NCBI GenBank assembly: GCA_963971425.1
Contig: OZ020519.1
Location: forward strand, 17,877,397 to 17,941,396
Reading direction: 5' to 3'
DNA length: 64,000 bases
Origin: Bryoerythrophyllum caledonicum
Lineage: Eukaryota; Streptophyta; Bryopsida; Pottiales; Pottiaceae
Of the stretch, positions 10,964 through 21,932 are shown one piece after another. The stretch's first letter is position 1, and each line of letters begins with the position of its first letter. The translations under genes and the position numbers were made by a program. The notes beneath the pieces are model-generated. The model was not told the origin of the DNA, ran no database searches, and was given only the letters and a program-made list of their open reading frames with translations.

Positions 10964-11463
10964 CTAGACAGAAAATATGCACGATATGGAAGAGCACGAT
11001 TTCACATATTCTTCTGTCAGTACCCTATCTGAGACCTATGGTCGCAGTCTACGACCATTGACTGAAGCAAGCATAAATGGATTCTCACAATGCAAAGGCA
11101 GTACCCTATCCACACTTATTGAAGTTTTAGGACGATGAATCCGTGGAGAATTATAGACCATGAAATATGGTTCAAATTAAGTATTAAAATGTTGCATTTG
11201 TTTGAAGTTTTGAATAACACTTAAGTGCATTGAAGGGAATTGAACGAGTTTATTTTTTTACTTAAAAATTTTGTTTAAAATTTTCTTAAAACCTATAACT
11301 ATGATGTTTTATTCTAATACATCCAATAAACTCGAATGGTACAACAATTTCCAATAGTTTAACCAAATGAATGCAAGAGAATATTGAACATGCATGATAA
11401 TATTTGAGAAGCCTCTTGAGGTATAGAACGGTGCATGCAAAAATAAAAAATAGAATAACATTT

Positions 11464-11935
11464 TTGAGAGAGTAAGAATAATTTTATTTGAAATGTAAAG
11501 CAAAGTTAATGGAGAAGAAAAGGAAAAAGAAAAAAAGAAAAAAAAGATTGAACGAAATACGTGTAAGAGTATAAATAGTTCTATTTAAATTTTAAAGCAA
11601 TGTGGATGGAAAGAAAAAAGAAAAATAAAAGGATTGAAGGAAATATGTGTAAGAGTATAAATAATTATATTTGAATTGTAAAGCAAAGTTAATGGAGAAG
11701 AAAAGGAAAAAGAAAAAAAGAAAATAAAGATTGAACGAAATACGTGTAGGAGTATAAATAGTTTGCTTAAAATTTTAGAGCAAAGTGAATGGAGAGAAAA
11801 AAGAAAAAGAAAAGGAAAAAGAAAAAAAGAAAATAAAGATTGAACGAAATACGTGTAAGAGTATAAATAGTTCTAATTAAATTTTAAAGCAAAGTGAATG
11901 GAAAGAAGAGAAAAGAAAAAAAGGAAAAAACACAA
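11464..11935 (+). repeat. Imperfect A-rich tandem repeat, about 84-109 bp period
   Basis: The core GATTGAACGAAATACGTGTA followed by AGAGTATAAATAG recurs at about 11547, 11631 (variant), 11729 and 11838. Copies are separated by AAAGAAAAAG-type purine runs. Unit length varies, as expected of slippage in the purine tract. No coding content. Confidence 0.7.
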
Positions 11936-12341
11936 AGTACCTTATATGCTTATTTTGGTATATGAGAATGTATCCAAAGAAATGAAGTGAAATAAATTAT
12001 TTATAAGAACATGGATTTTATTATTCAAACTTAAAAACCTTCTGAATGAAAAATCAGTATTCAAAATAAAATGGAATACTTTATATATAGATTATTAATT
12101 TATCTTTTATAAAAAGTTAGGTTTAAATATTTTGAACGAAATTGAAGTACTTTGCGTTTCCTTAAATTTAACATGAAGGTAGTGAGCATTATAATGAAAA
12201 CCCCAAATTGTAAACCGTAAAACCTCAATTTAGAACCCTAAAGTTGTAGTGTGTGTACAAACAACCCTAATATGTGATATTCTACAATCCTAAGCTATAA
12301 ACTAAACGTGGATGAAGATATCAGGGATAGGGTACTGACAG

Positions 12342-13925
12342 TTCCATCACAACTCCCATGTCAATACCTTTGCAAAGATCTGACCCCACATTAGCGGTTT
12401 TTTTTAATGTGGTGATGGCTAAATTAGAGTTTATTTTAAAAAGTCAAAAAAATCTATCATTATTTGGGATTTTCAGTATATAATTAATTATTTGGAGAAT
12501 TTTGGAGAATGTGGCATCTCCCATATATGCACATGCCACCTCAACTAGTAGATAATAAATTATAAACCATATTTAGTGGACACAAGGGACACATGGGACA
12601 CATGGGCGCCACCTACCTATCATACAAAATTGGAAAGGGGGGAGACAAGCACTTTTCCCCAATTTCCGCCCACAACCTACCTCCTTCTTTTTTTCTAAAC
12701 GTAGGTTTGGAGATGGCTCCATCCCCTTCTCATCCTTCAAATAATTACTGCCACTTAGATACTTAGGTGCTACGAACCGTTGCCCCACTTTTCGTGAAAT
12801 TGATGTGTGCTGTTGTAGTGAAAATAAAATTGGTCTTGTTAATTTCTAACTAATACTAGTAGAGTCCAGTTCACATATTGGGCGTGTTTGAGATTGAAGT
12901 TAACTTTGTTGGAATTGTGTCGTTCTAATTTTATGAAGTCAATTCACGTCTGTGCATGCCTTTTTCACCATCCCATGAATAGACAACGTTAGTTTAGAAC
13001 TGATTACTGAGATTGATATTAGTGAAAAGGTGAATAATCTGAGTCACAAGACTGAATAGTGGTTGAAAAGAAGGTTGCTCTACTCATGTATGAGCACCTT
13101 AAGTTAGTTATTCTGAACATGATATATGGTTGGTAGATAATTATGTACTCCTTGTTTGGTGATGACAAGTCTAAAAGACCAATGTAGCCTTGAAAACTTT
13201 GAACTGATGGATAGAAACCATCTGCAAAATTTAATTAATCCTTTTCTGGTTGAAAATCTTAATTATGGTATGATCAATTTGAAATAGCAAGCCATGAGAC
13301 TAATCTTGTGTTTAGTAAAATTTTAAGAAGGAAACAAATAAGCAAACACAGAAGGAGAATCTACAAGAGAGTTTCATGAGAGTGTAGCATATACATTATG
13401 AGTTGAAGTTAATTCAGTGAGTGAACTAGTAGTCATACGAAGGAACCACAGAAGCAAGAAGAAGTCCTTGAACTGTTTGTCTAAAAATATTGAAGCAATG
13501 CCATGCTACAGTTTGTTTTCACTTGCATGTAAGTGTTTAAGTATGAGTTTTAAATGAACAAAGAAGGAAAACTATGAACTCCAATTTGAGAAGTTGTGGA
13601 CACATGGTGACAACACTTGAAGCAGATGAAGATGAAGACAGATCAACGATCCTTGGAAGTGGTGTAGAAGTACTTTTCACCACTTTCACCAGAGTTGGAG
13701 AGACAGATTGTAGACAAGGAGGAGAATTTGAGAGCTGCAGGAGTATGGGAGTTCCTGCACATGACTTGGCCAGACAATTTACAAGATCATGAGAGAGTTG
13801 TATAATTCATCAAGAACTCACACCATGGCAGTCGACAGGAATTCAAGGTGTATGAACAAGTGATACAATATACTTCTTCAATAGTATCTATGATACTCCA
13901 GTTGCCACAGAAAGGGAATACAATT
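12342..13925. other. No gene recognised
   Basis: Mostly AT-rich non-coding sequence. The last kilobase contains short purine-rich open frames (for example 13574-13792) that resemble debris of the old element interrupted at 14290. Nothing further could be supported. Confidence 0.45.
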
Positions 13926-14290
13926 CTGACCATTTTGGTGAAACATGAAGACCTTCAGGAGTACTTTGAAGACAATGCCTACTACCGAGCAGGCTAGAGA
14001 TTGGAGAAGGCCAAGATAGAGTGGAAACAATGGTTCATGTTGGTGAACTAACGATTTTTCTTGGCGGAGAAGAAGATTCCAACAGTGACAGATCAGCAGG
14101 TAGAGGCTGCAACTATGATATGGAAAGGAGAGCAGATTAACTCGGCTCCAGTGGTGTATGAAGAAATGAACTGTGAGATGACATCTAAGAAAGTTCAGAA
14201 TCCATTGGTAGGTTATACCTTTACTTACATTGAGACGATCTGCAAAACATTGATTCCGTATCCTATACCACTTGTGGTGATGGATGCTAC
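13926..14290 (+). pseudogene. Old element ORF, 5' part, interrupted by element A
   Basis: A broken reading frame (stops near 13990 and 14050, clean from 14061) encodes a hydrophilic protein part containing VEAATMIWKGEQIN and VGYTFTYIETICK. The frame runs into the target-site repeat GCTAC at 14286-14290 and resumes in phase at 19742 after element A, where the basic cluster KRRRQSRRG follows. Its layout (N-terminal globular part, basic cluster, coiled coil) resembles the ORFs of elements A and B, but I cannot show homology. Part of an older retroelement-type ORF. Confidence 0.5.
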
Positions 14291-14639
14291 TGTCGTACCA
14301 CGAATTTTCAATTTTTTTTCAATTAGTTACTTAGGAAGGGTATCACCGTACAACATTATAAAGTTTAGAGGTAAGTACTCCCCTAGTATTAGCTGTTAGG
14401 AAGAATTAGGGTAGGTAGAATACAGGGACTTTAGATAGGTGCTAAAAAGGACAAGTAGTGGTTTAAACCGGACCCTAACACCTTAGCCCAAGCGGGTAGG
14501 TGGAAGGCTTGGAGAGGACTTCAACCAATAGGAACTCAGAAGCCCCACCGGCAACGGCACGGAAGCTCACCAAAGCCCTAGTATAATAACCGGGTTGGAG
14601 GACTCCACATCACACCACTAGATAGCTGGAGTAGCTCCG

Positions 14640-16150
14640 AGTTGGAAGGGTGCTCTCGTAGGTCCGAGCTGGAAGGGTGCTCTCGCAGGTCCGAGCTGGA
14701 GGGTGCTCTCGTAGGTCCGAGCACGAGCACGAAGGAGAGTCCAGCCCGAGCACGAAGAAGAGTCCAGCCCGAGCACGAAGGAGAGTCCAGCCCGAGCACG
14801 AAGGAGAGTCCAGCCCGAGCACGAAGAAGAGCCGAGCACGAGCACGAAAGAGAGTCCAGCCCGAGCACCAAGGAGAGTCCAGCCCGAGCACGAAGGAGAG
14901 CCGAGCACGAGCACGAAGGAGAGTTCCAGCCCAAGCACGGAGCGGAGCTCCCCCACCGACAGCCAAGCACGAGCACGAAGGAGAGTTCCAGCCCAAGCAC
15001 GGAGGAGAGCTCCCCCACCGACATCCGGGCACCGACATCCGAGCACGAGCACGAAGGAGAGTCCAGCCCGAGCACGAAGGAGAGTCCAACACGAGCACAA
15101 AGGAGAGTCCAGCTTGAGCACGAAGAAGAGCCGAGCACGAGCACGAAGGAGAGTTCCAACCCAAGCACGGAGGAGAGCTCTCCCACCGACATCCGAGCAC
15201 GAGCACGAAGGAGAGTTCCAGCCCAAGCACGGAGGAGAGCTCCCCCACCGACATCCGGGCACCGACATCCGAGCACGAGCACGAAGGAGAGTCCAGCCCG
15301 AGCACGAAGGAGAGTCCAGCCCGAGCACGAAGGAGAGTCCAACACGAGCACAAAGGAGAGTACAGCTTGAGCACGAAGAAGAGCCGAGCACGAGCACGAA
15401 GGAGAGTTCCAGCCCAAGCACGGAGGAGAGCTCCGCCACCGACATCCGGGCACCGACATCCGAGCACGAGCACGAAGGAGAGTCCAGCCCGAGCACGAAG
15501 GAGAGTCCAAGCACGAGCACGAAGGAGAGTCTAGCCTGAGGACGAGGAGAGCTCCAGATTCAAGCTCAAGCACGGGAGGACTTACCGACACCCAAGCTGA
15601 AGGAGAGCCCCCATACTGACATCCGGGCACCAACACCCGAGTTGAGGTAAGTCGCAGGGCCGAGTTGGAGGGTGCTCTCGTAGGTCCGAGCACGAGCATG
15701 AAGGAGAGTTCCAGCCCAAGCACGGAGGAGAGCTCCCACACCGACATCCGGGCACCAACACCCGAGTTGAGGTAAGTCGCAGGGCCGAGTTGGAGGGTGC
15801 TCTCGTAGGTCCGAGCACGAGCATGAAGGAGAGTTCCAGCCCAAGCACGGAGGAGAGCTCCCACACCGACATCCGGGCACCGACATCCGAGCACGAGCAC
15901 GAAGGAGAGTCCAGCCCGAGCAAGAAGGAGAGTCCAGCCCGAGCACGAAGGAGAGTTCCAGCCCGAGCACGGAGGAGAGCTTCCATACCGACATCCGGGC
16001 ACCAACACCCGAGTTGAGGTAAGTCGCAGGTCCGAGCTGGAGGGTGCTCTCGTAGGTCCGAGTAGGAACACGAAGGAGGGTCCAGCCCGAGCACGAAGGC
16101 TTGGACACCTCCAGACGAGAGCACAAGGAAGGAGGGCGTACCAACACCCG
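14640..16150 (+). repeat. GC-rich minisatellite with 23-bp base unit and higher-order repeats
   Basis: The base unit (GAGTCCAGCCCGAGCACGAA plus GGA, 23 bp) repeats with variants. It is organised into longer units that add CCGACATCCGGGCACC segments, and near 15621-16030 into units of roughly 130 bp with GTTGAGGTAAGTCGCAG. As 23 is not a multiple of 3 and the unit lacks stops, long ORFs appear in several frames on both strands (up to 497 codons); these are artefacts. Element B has a different, shorter minisatellite in the matching place. Confidence 0.85.
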
Positions 16151-16266
16151 AGGGAGGAGAGCTCCAGAACCTGGGAGGAAGAGAGAGAGCTGAAGGGTCC
16201 GAGAGGGGAATTGAGGATCCAGGGCTAAGGTAAGAGAGGGAGACCAAGGGAGGAGGCCTTGTCAAA

Positions 16267-17196
16267 ATGACCTCCCTAACCAAGGAGATCTTTCCCATAG
16301 TCCCAAGGGAGCCACTCGAGCTCACCGAATTAAAGGAAGATCTGTTGCGGATGGGTTGCCTTTCTCTCTTGGACTTCTGTTGGAGTTTTTGCGTAGACTC
16401 CACGGTGCAGGAGCTACGACAAGATCCGCTACCAGAGCCGGAGGGAAGTAGCATCCGCGCTTGCCCAGACCGGTGGACCATGGGAAGATGGCAGGAGGTG
16501 TACGGATTTCCGCGACAGGGGGCGGGCTTCACGAGTTTGAAGAAAGAGGAGTACGCCAAGGTGCTCTTTGGTACCAAGGATGCCAAGAATGGCTATGCAC
16601 TGCAAGATTGTCAAGATCCTCGGGCGAAGAGGGTTTTCGCCTTCCTCGTACCAATCTTGCACCCGGAGAAACCAACCCGAGTCACGATCACTCTAGCTAA
16701 CACCCTCTATGGTGCCTATCTCGGAGAGCGGATGGTGAATTGGACGCTTATCATGAAGGAGGTAGTGATGAGGTTGATGAAGAGTGTCAATAGCACGAGG
16801 CGCTCCCCCATTTGCCCATACCTCATCCACCTCTATCACCACTTCAAGGAAACCACTCAGGAGGAGGCTATGGCGTACGGCACGCAGCTGATGATGAAGA
16901 AGTTTGAAGGGACGGAGTCGGAGCCCGAGCCGGGATCGGAAGGAGGAAGTAGCTCTTCGCAGTCAGAGGGAGAAGCTCTCCCACCTCCCAAGCGACAACG
17001 ATCGAGCCAAGGAGGAGCACCGTCCACCCGAACTCGAGCTGCTGCCCGGGCAGCCGCTACAGGCTTAGCTCAACTTGGAGGGAAGACTTACCGTGCCTCC
17101 GAGTTGGTGGAGGATCTGCGGGTGTATGTGGACGATGTGAACAAGACCTTGGTCAGTTGGGCAGCCTCATTGGCAATACCTCTTACCAAGGATTAG
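16267..17196 (+). CDS. Element A ORF, N-terminal part (plant transposon protein type)
   Basis: About 309 codons from an ATG just after the minisatellite. Residues about 75-205 form a helical domain (RWQEVYGF, YALQDCQDPRAKRVFAF, LHPEKPTRVTITLANTLYG, MVNWTLIMKEVVMRL, SPICPYLIHLYHHF). It recalls the 'putative plant transposon protein' domain found with plant LTR elements. Then come an acidic/Ser stretch, the basic cluster PPPKRQR (possible NLS) and an Ala/Arg linker. The frame ends in an overlap with the next ORF; the element B copy runs through here in one frame, so an indel near 17160 split an original single protein. Role unknown; Gag-like or regulatory are both possible. Confidence 0.6.
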   Translation: MTSLTKEIFPIVPREPLELTELKEDLLRMGCLSLLDFCWSFCVDSTVQELRQDPLPEPEGSSIRACPDRWTMGRWQEVYGFPRQGAGFTSLKKEEYAKVLFGTKDAKNGYALQDCQDPRAKRVFAFLVPILHPEKPTRVTITLANTLYGAYLGERMVNWTLIMKEVVMRLMKSVNSTRRSPICPYLIHLYHHFKETTQEEAMAYGTQLMMKKFEGTESEPEPGSEGGSSSSQSEGEALPPPKRQRSSQGGAPSTRTRAAARAAATGLAQLGGKTYRASELVEDLRVYVDDVNKTLVSWAASLAIPLTKD

Positions 17197-18227
17197 TCGC
17201 AGCGGCCAAGGAGAAGATGGGAGGAGTCGGTGACCCCTGCCTTATGGAACAGAAGGTGAACCGACTCACTTTGGAAGTAACCAAGATGAAGAGTCGGGCC
17301 TTGGAGGCCGAGCGGAGTTGCAAGGAGGCCCTTCTCCAAGCCAATGCCTCGACCTCGGCGTTGCAACAAGTGGAGGAGGCATTGCACGCCCCGGCGGAGG
17401 CAGTGATGAAAGCGAAGATGTTTGATGCGAGGTTGGAGAGGGATGGTCACATTTCCAGCAAGAAGGTAATTGCCTTCATGATGGAGCAAACCGTAAAGAT
17501 CGAAGAGACGTATGCTAACATGAGGTTATTGGTAAGCAACCTCACCCATATTCTACCCAAGTTCGTGGAGGATTCTGACAAGGATGATGACTCGGGTTCG
17601 GATGCGGATTCGGAGAAGCAAGACTCGGGTGACCAAGGACCTCCGCCGGGGAAGGGAGTGATTGATCTCGATAGTCCTGTCCTGCCTTCTCGAATTTCCA
17701 CTGTGGGAGTCCCCTCCTGTCCCTCCCCTTCAGATCTCACCACACAAGTACAGAGTGGGAGGAAGGATGGCTTGGATGCCACGATGGAGCCTCCGCGAAC
17801 GACTCTCCTTCGCCAGTTTTCCCTTGGAGACCCTGTCCGCGCGACACCGACAGTTACTCCTTTGCCGGGTATGTCTCCTTTTGGGAAGACCACGAGTGAG
17901 AGTTCGGCATACTTGCACCTTCCAGTACAACAAGAGGTCTTCATTGGGACTCCAAGTCTCACACGGACCCTTCCGCCCCGAATCGAGCCCTACCGAAGCA
18001 CGACTTCCGTGCTACTCGCTCCGGGTGGCCCGGATGCCTCCGTGACTTTGATGGAGGCCTTGCCGCGGGCATCCATGGCCGGATCGGCACCCTCTTCATC
18101 TGCGGATCTGTTATCACCACTTGTGACACTCGCGAAGGCTGCGGCGCACCCGACTTCCAGCAAGAGTTCGAAGAAGCGGAAGAGGAGGGAAGAGAAGAGA
18201 AGACTTGAGGAGTTGACCCGGAAGTAG
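17157..18227 (+). CDS. Element A ORF, C-terminal part (coiled coil plus Ser/Pro tail)
   Basis: Continuation of the preceding protein in another frame. The matching region of element B runs on in one frame. Seen: a long heptad-type coiled coil (about residues 25-90), a conserved segment (ISSKKVIAFMMEQTVKIEE, then NMRLLVSNLTHILPKF), an acidic stretch, a long Ser/Thr/Pro-rich tail and a C-terminal basic cluster (SKKRKRREEKRR). The coil and following segment are shared with the element B ORF and, diverged, with the ORF at 25.4-27.3 kb, so this module is common to at least two element families. No enzymatic motif. Confidence 0.6.
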   Translation: MGSLIGNTSYQGLVAAAKEKMGGVGDPCLMEQKVNRLTLEVTKMKSRALEAERSCKEALLQANASTSALQQVEEALHAPAEAVMKAKMFDARLERDGHISSKKVIAFMMEQTVKIEETYANMRLLVSNLTHILPKFVEDSDKDDDSGSDADSEKQDSGDQGPPPGKGVIDLDSPVLPSRISTVGVPSCPSPSDLTTQVQSGRKDGLDATMEPPRTTLLRQFSLGDPVRATPTVTPLPGMSPFGKTTSESSAYLHLPVQQEVFIGTPSLTRTLPPRIEPYRSTTSVLLAPGGPDASVTLMEALPRASMAGSAPSSSADLLSPLVTLAKAAAHPTSSKSSKKRKRREEKRRLEELTRK

Positions 18228-18443
18228 GGTCAGAATCTTAGTGGATAGGTCACTGTTCATTCGCGGACTAGGCCCCGCGTTGACTTTGGGTTTTGACTTG
18301 GTTTTGCCTTGGGTTTTGTGTAGTAAGTGACCTCTGACGGTGCTCGTCGTGTGGAGTGGTAGCCACCGCCGCCAAGAGTAGTTAATGCGCCGCCTTTTAG
18401 TTAGAGGGTATTGTTTGAGTTTGGACTCTTGTTTGAGTCCGTG

Positions 18444-18453
18444 GCAGTATAAG
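18444..18453 (+). promoter_or_regulatory. TATA box of element A
   Basis: GCAGTATAAG lies about 215 bp downstream of the ORF stop. The identical string with similar flanks (AGAGAGGRGTCTC) occurs in element B at 41991-42000, minus strand. Placement after the ORF is what one expects if the ORF sits in LTR U3. Confidence 0.5.
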
Positions 18454-19267
18454 AGAGGAGTCTCATGGCTTCCCTCTTCACTGCTTGATGTGTGTATTTG
18501 CTTTCAGTTGAATTCTAAACCTACGCTCTGAGAAGACCTTCGATGGTTGGAGAGCTCTGATTGCATACATGACTGTGAGTGCCATTTCAAGTAGTCCACT
18601 CCTCGAGTCCGTACTAACTAGCTAATCACTGTTTCCTTGTTCCATCAAAGTAGATTAGTCCGGGTGGGTGGGAATAACAGGTAAGGTGAGAAGATAGCTA
18701 GTAGGGGCGTGACTCCAGCTCTAACCATTACAGTCGTTTCCTTGTTCCATCAAGTAGATTAGTTGGGTGGATGGGAATAATAGGTAAGATTGTACGTGTC
18801 TAGGGAAAGACGAGGGGGGAGTGACGGATGTATGAGGGTCATAAGTGAGTCTTGAGTGACCTCCCGGCGTACCGGTTGGTGTCGGTTGTGAAGACTCATG
18901 TCACTCCCTGAAACATCCCACCTCCAGCTACATCGGAGGTGGAGGGAGACTGGGAGGAGGACGGATAGTGGGCGGGCAGGCCCCTTGCTCACTTACATTA
19001 CGCCGCTCCCAGCCTTGGAAACATGGGTCTAACATCCCTTCGGGGGGATCTCAGTGACACCATAACCATCCAAGTGAGTGAGTAGAGTTAGAAGGAGAGA
19101 ATGGGAGGTAGAATAGCTGTTACTTGTGTCCAACGCTAAAATCTCTATGAGTCCACGGACTACGTCCGGGGTGATATAATCCTTATCCGGGTACTTGTGT
19201 ACTCCAAATGTCTATAGTGTGCATAGTTGTAAAGATAACCCCCCCCATTAACCGGGGCTAAGTCAAA

Positions 19268-19509
19268 GTAGGTTCCTACTCGAAGGTCCCTATCTCCGAG
19301 CGAAGTAGGCTCCTACTCGAAGGTCCCTACCTCCGAGCGAAGTAGGCTCCTACTCGAAGGTCCTTACCTCCGAGCAAAGTAGGCTCCTACTCGAAGGTCC
19401 CTACCTCCGAGCGAAGTAGGCTCCTACTCGAAGGTCCCTACCTCCGAGCGAAGTAGGCTCCTACTCGAAGGTCCCTACCTCCGAGCGAAGTAGGCTCCTA
19501 CTCGAAGGA
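19268..19509 (+). repeat. 37-bp tandem array, about 6.5 copies, hairpin-forming
   Basis: The unit AGTAGGCTCCTACTCGAAGG plus TCCCTACCTCCGAGCGA (37 bp) repeats with few changes. GTAGG-CT-CCTAC is a perfect short inverted repeat in every unit. Element B has about one degenerate copy near 41126-41180, so copy number expanded in A or collapsed in B. Confidence 0.85.
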
Positions 19510-19741
19510 AAACACTCGTACGGAGAGCAGGGTGGTGGATGTAGATAACGCTCAGGCGTTGTAATCTAACCCTTTTTCCTTCTTTTCTTTGATGTAACTA
19601 TTGTGATATAGGTACCATTGTGTAAATATAAACTGGTTGTTAGTCGTTGTAGTTCACGGTGATTCTCTGTGGGAACGATTACCTTAAGGGTATCTTTGTG
19701 TTAAGATGTGAATAGTTGCCAACACGTACTACGACAGCTAC

Positions 19742-21183
19742 CCCTCTTGCGGCTGGTTCACCAGCAACAAAACGACGCAGGCAGTCGCGGCGAGGCCCGA
19801 TGCTTTCTTTACCTATCGATGTGATTGACATTTATGAAGAAACAGATCTTGATGATGAAGAAGTGCATGAGCTAAAGCGTTCACGCTACACGACTCCTAC
19901 TCCAGGTGCAACTTCTACAGGATGTACTACGCTCACTGTAACTTTAGATGAAGAAACTGAAGAACAAGCCAGCCACAACCGAAGGCACCCAAGTGAGTCG
20001 TCTGATTACGTTTCCCAAGAGCAACACAAACAACAAGAGTCTCAATGGAAGGTGGAAAGGGATGAGTTCACTAAAAAGATTGAAGAGCTCCTGACTCTAG
20101 GCAAGCATGCATATCAAAAGTATGTGCGTGATGCATCTTGATCACAACAAGAAATTGTGGATTTGTGACTTCTATTGCAAGAAAAAACAATAACAATTGA
20201 TGTATTTACAAGTGAAACTCAATTGTTGCAGAAAAGTATAAGTGCAGATACTGTAGGAACTCTGCCGCAGTTAGTGGAGGAGGTTGTTGCAAATAAGCAA
20301 AAAGTCAATTATTTGGAGCAACAGTTGAAGGGATATACGGACAAAGGGAAGAAACCAATGACAACAAGTGACTCTGTAGAGTTATTAAAGAGTAATGAAA
20401 AATTCCAAGTGACTATTCAACGTCTCAAAACAAAAAATGAAGATACGCTGGACAGATTGGAGGACTTGAGGGAGCTGGTTTGGCAACATGATATGAACAA
20501 TCCTCCGGCCTATTCTTTGTTCCGCGCATATAATCTTCAAAAGAACTTGACATGTATGATCCTCGAGATAACTGAGGGTGAAACTATTCAGCACGATGAT
20601 TTTGCAATCCTTTGGGGAAAGGCGCAAAACTATTATCTCATGCAGCACGTGTTGTGTGAGATGTTGGTAAGAGGTCATTTAGTTGTTGCAAATCCAATAT
20701 CGTTACTTCTACCTGTGGGTGATCTAGGAGCTGCGTCATTATTGAATTACTGTGACCTAGAAAAGCTTCTAGCTTACAAGCGTTCTAAAGATATTATTGT
20801 GGGTTTTTGATCGGATTGTGAAGATCCCTGACTATACGAAGGTCATCACCGAGGAGGCTCCGCGCAACTTGACACGCGAGATTCGACAATCCTGATTAGA
20901 GTTGTTGGAAAAATTGTTTCATGATCTGACTAATCCAGAGTTAATGAAGCAAGTTTGTGACTGTGTCCGCGGACGTTTAGGAGTGGTGAAGGGAAGTGGA
21001 TTTTTGGCTTTGCACTATTCTTCTGCAGCGGTGAGAATGATAACTCGAGTGGAAGAAATTGTTCGATATCTGAAAGAAGGCAAGTTGAAGTTGGTGAATT
21101 ATGCTGAATCTACTGTGATTGAACTACCCACCGCCACTTTCACACCTCGCATGGATCCTTCCACCTCTTCAACGTGTACTTGA
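19742..21183 (+). pseudogene. Old element ORF, 3' part (basic cluster plus coiled coils)
   Basis: Continues the frame broken at 14290: basic cluster KRRRQSRRG, acidic DLDDEEVHE, a Thr-rich linker, a coiled coil ending at a stop at 20139, then a second coiled-coil segment (20175-20810) and a last open piece (20902-21183, LEKLFHDLTNPELMKQV...). Several stops lie between the pieces, so it is not intact. The open pieces lie in the same orientation and overall order as the element A protein, without clear sequence identity. A Ser/Asp/Glu-rich stretch at about 23412-23525, beyond the CACTA insertion, may be its acidic tail. Confidence 0.5.
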
Positions 21184-21932
21184 GAGGCAGTTATATGTTA
21201 TTGTAGTGTTATCTGGATAGCTATCCAAATGTAGTTGAGATCATTAAGGCTCTAGAAATTGATTTTGTGAATGTCAAGACTTTTTTCAGGCGAATGAAAA
21301 GTTATTGTGCCAGGATGGACCTAGAACTTGCGGAACATGATCTCAAAATGATGTTGGTATTTTTTCATGATATGAGTTAAAATATTATTCTGCTTGTTGG
21401 AACTGGACTTAGTGCAAGTTTGTGTTGGTGTACATGTTATTTCATCAGCTGATTGGTTATCTTGCTTGTAGTTTGGAATATGTCATCAATTTTGGTGATG
21501 CAAATAAGATGATTAGGGCTAGTGATATTATGAACGTATATTATGGAGATAATTTAAGCTTTTCAACTTAAGTGTAGAAGTTACTACAACTTGTTGATTT
21601 TGACATGTATAAGTGGAGATAAATAACAAATTAAAATGTGTTAACAAAAAGTGAAAGGAGGACATCGTTGTCAAGTTAGGTCATGATATAGAAAATGTGA
21701 ATTGTGTCAATACAGACACATATCTGTGCGTACAGATGTTCATGCTCTCAGATGAATAATGCATAAGGGATGAAAAGTTCAACGACCGTTTCTTGGATGA
21801 AATTGCGGCGAATGAGGACTCTAGATTCAAATGAATAAGGGCCGTTAAAATCAATGCATGGAAGTGAAAAAGTTGATTAGTGGATGCATGCATCACCTGC
21901 ACCATCTTCCTCGCAGGAACTCATGATGGAGA

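Larger units (their letters stand above)
9206..12341. repeat. Block marked by dispersed motif GATAGGGTAYTGACAG
   Basis: Full 16-bp copies lie at 9206-9221 (+), 10281-10296 (+), 11014-11029 (-) and 12326-12341 (+). Shortened copies lie at about 10478-10490 (-), 10531-10540 (-) and 11099-11111 (-). I did not notice it elsewhere in the window. The outermost copies are direct repeats, so they are not simple terminal inverted repeats. The block holds two unrecognised ORFs and an A-rich tandem region. Possibly a transposon with repeated binding sites; unproven. Confidence 0.45.
14291..19736 (+). mobile_element. Element A: 5.4-kb solo-LTR-like element carrying an ORF
   Basis: Begins TGTCGTACCACG and ends CGTACTACGACA (TG...CA; terminal inverted repeat TGTCGTA/TACGACA). 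Flanked by the 5-bp duplication GCTAC (14286-14290 and 19737-19741); removing element plus one repeat restores the host ORF. There are no direct repeats at its ends and no pol. Contents in order: 1.5-kb GC-rich minisatellite, ORF pair (16267-18227), TATA box (18444), then a leader-like region with a 37-bp array. Element B (40894-44923) has the same ends, ORF and TATA in inverse orientation. A promoter downstream of the ORF and LTR-type ends suggest a solo LTR with U3 (about 4.2 kb, gene included), R and U5. A non-autonomous element with very short LTRs is the alternative. Confidence 0.75.

Noticed and set aside
14578-16586. Very long minus-strand ORFs (up to 497 codons) and several plus-strand ORFs over the GC-rich array
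   Set aside because: They are products of a stop-free 23-bp minisatellite; the repeats encode phase-shifted low-complexity peptides and several overlapping frames are equally open.
19268-19509. CRISPR-like array (37-bp regular repeats with palindrome)
   Set aside because: Repeats are directly abutting with no unique spacers, in a eukaryotic retroelement.
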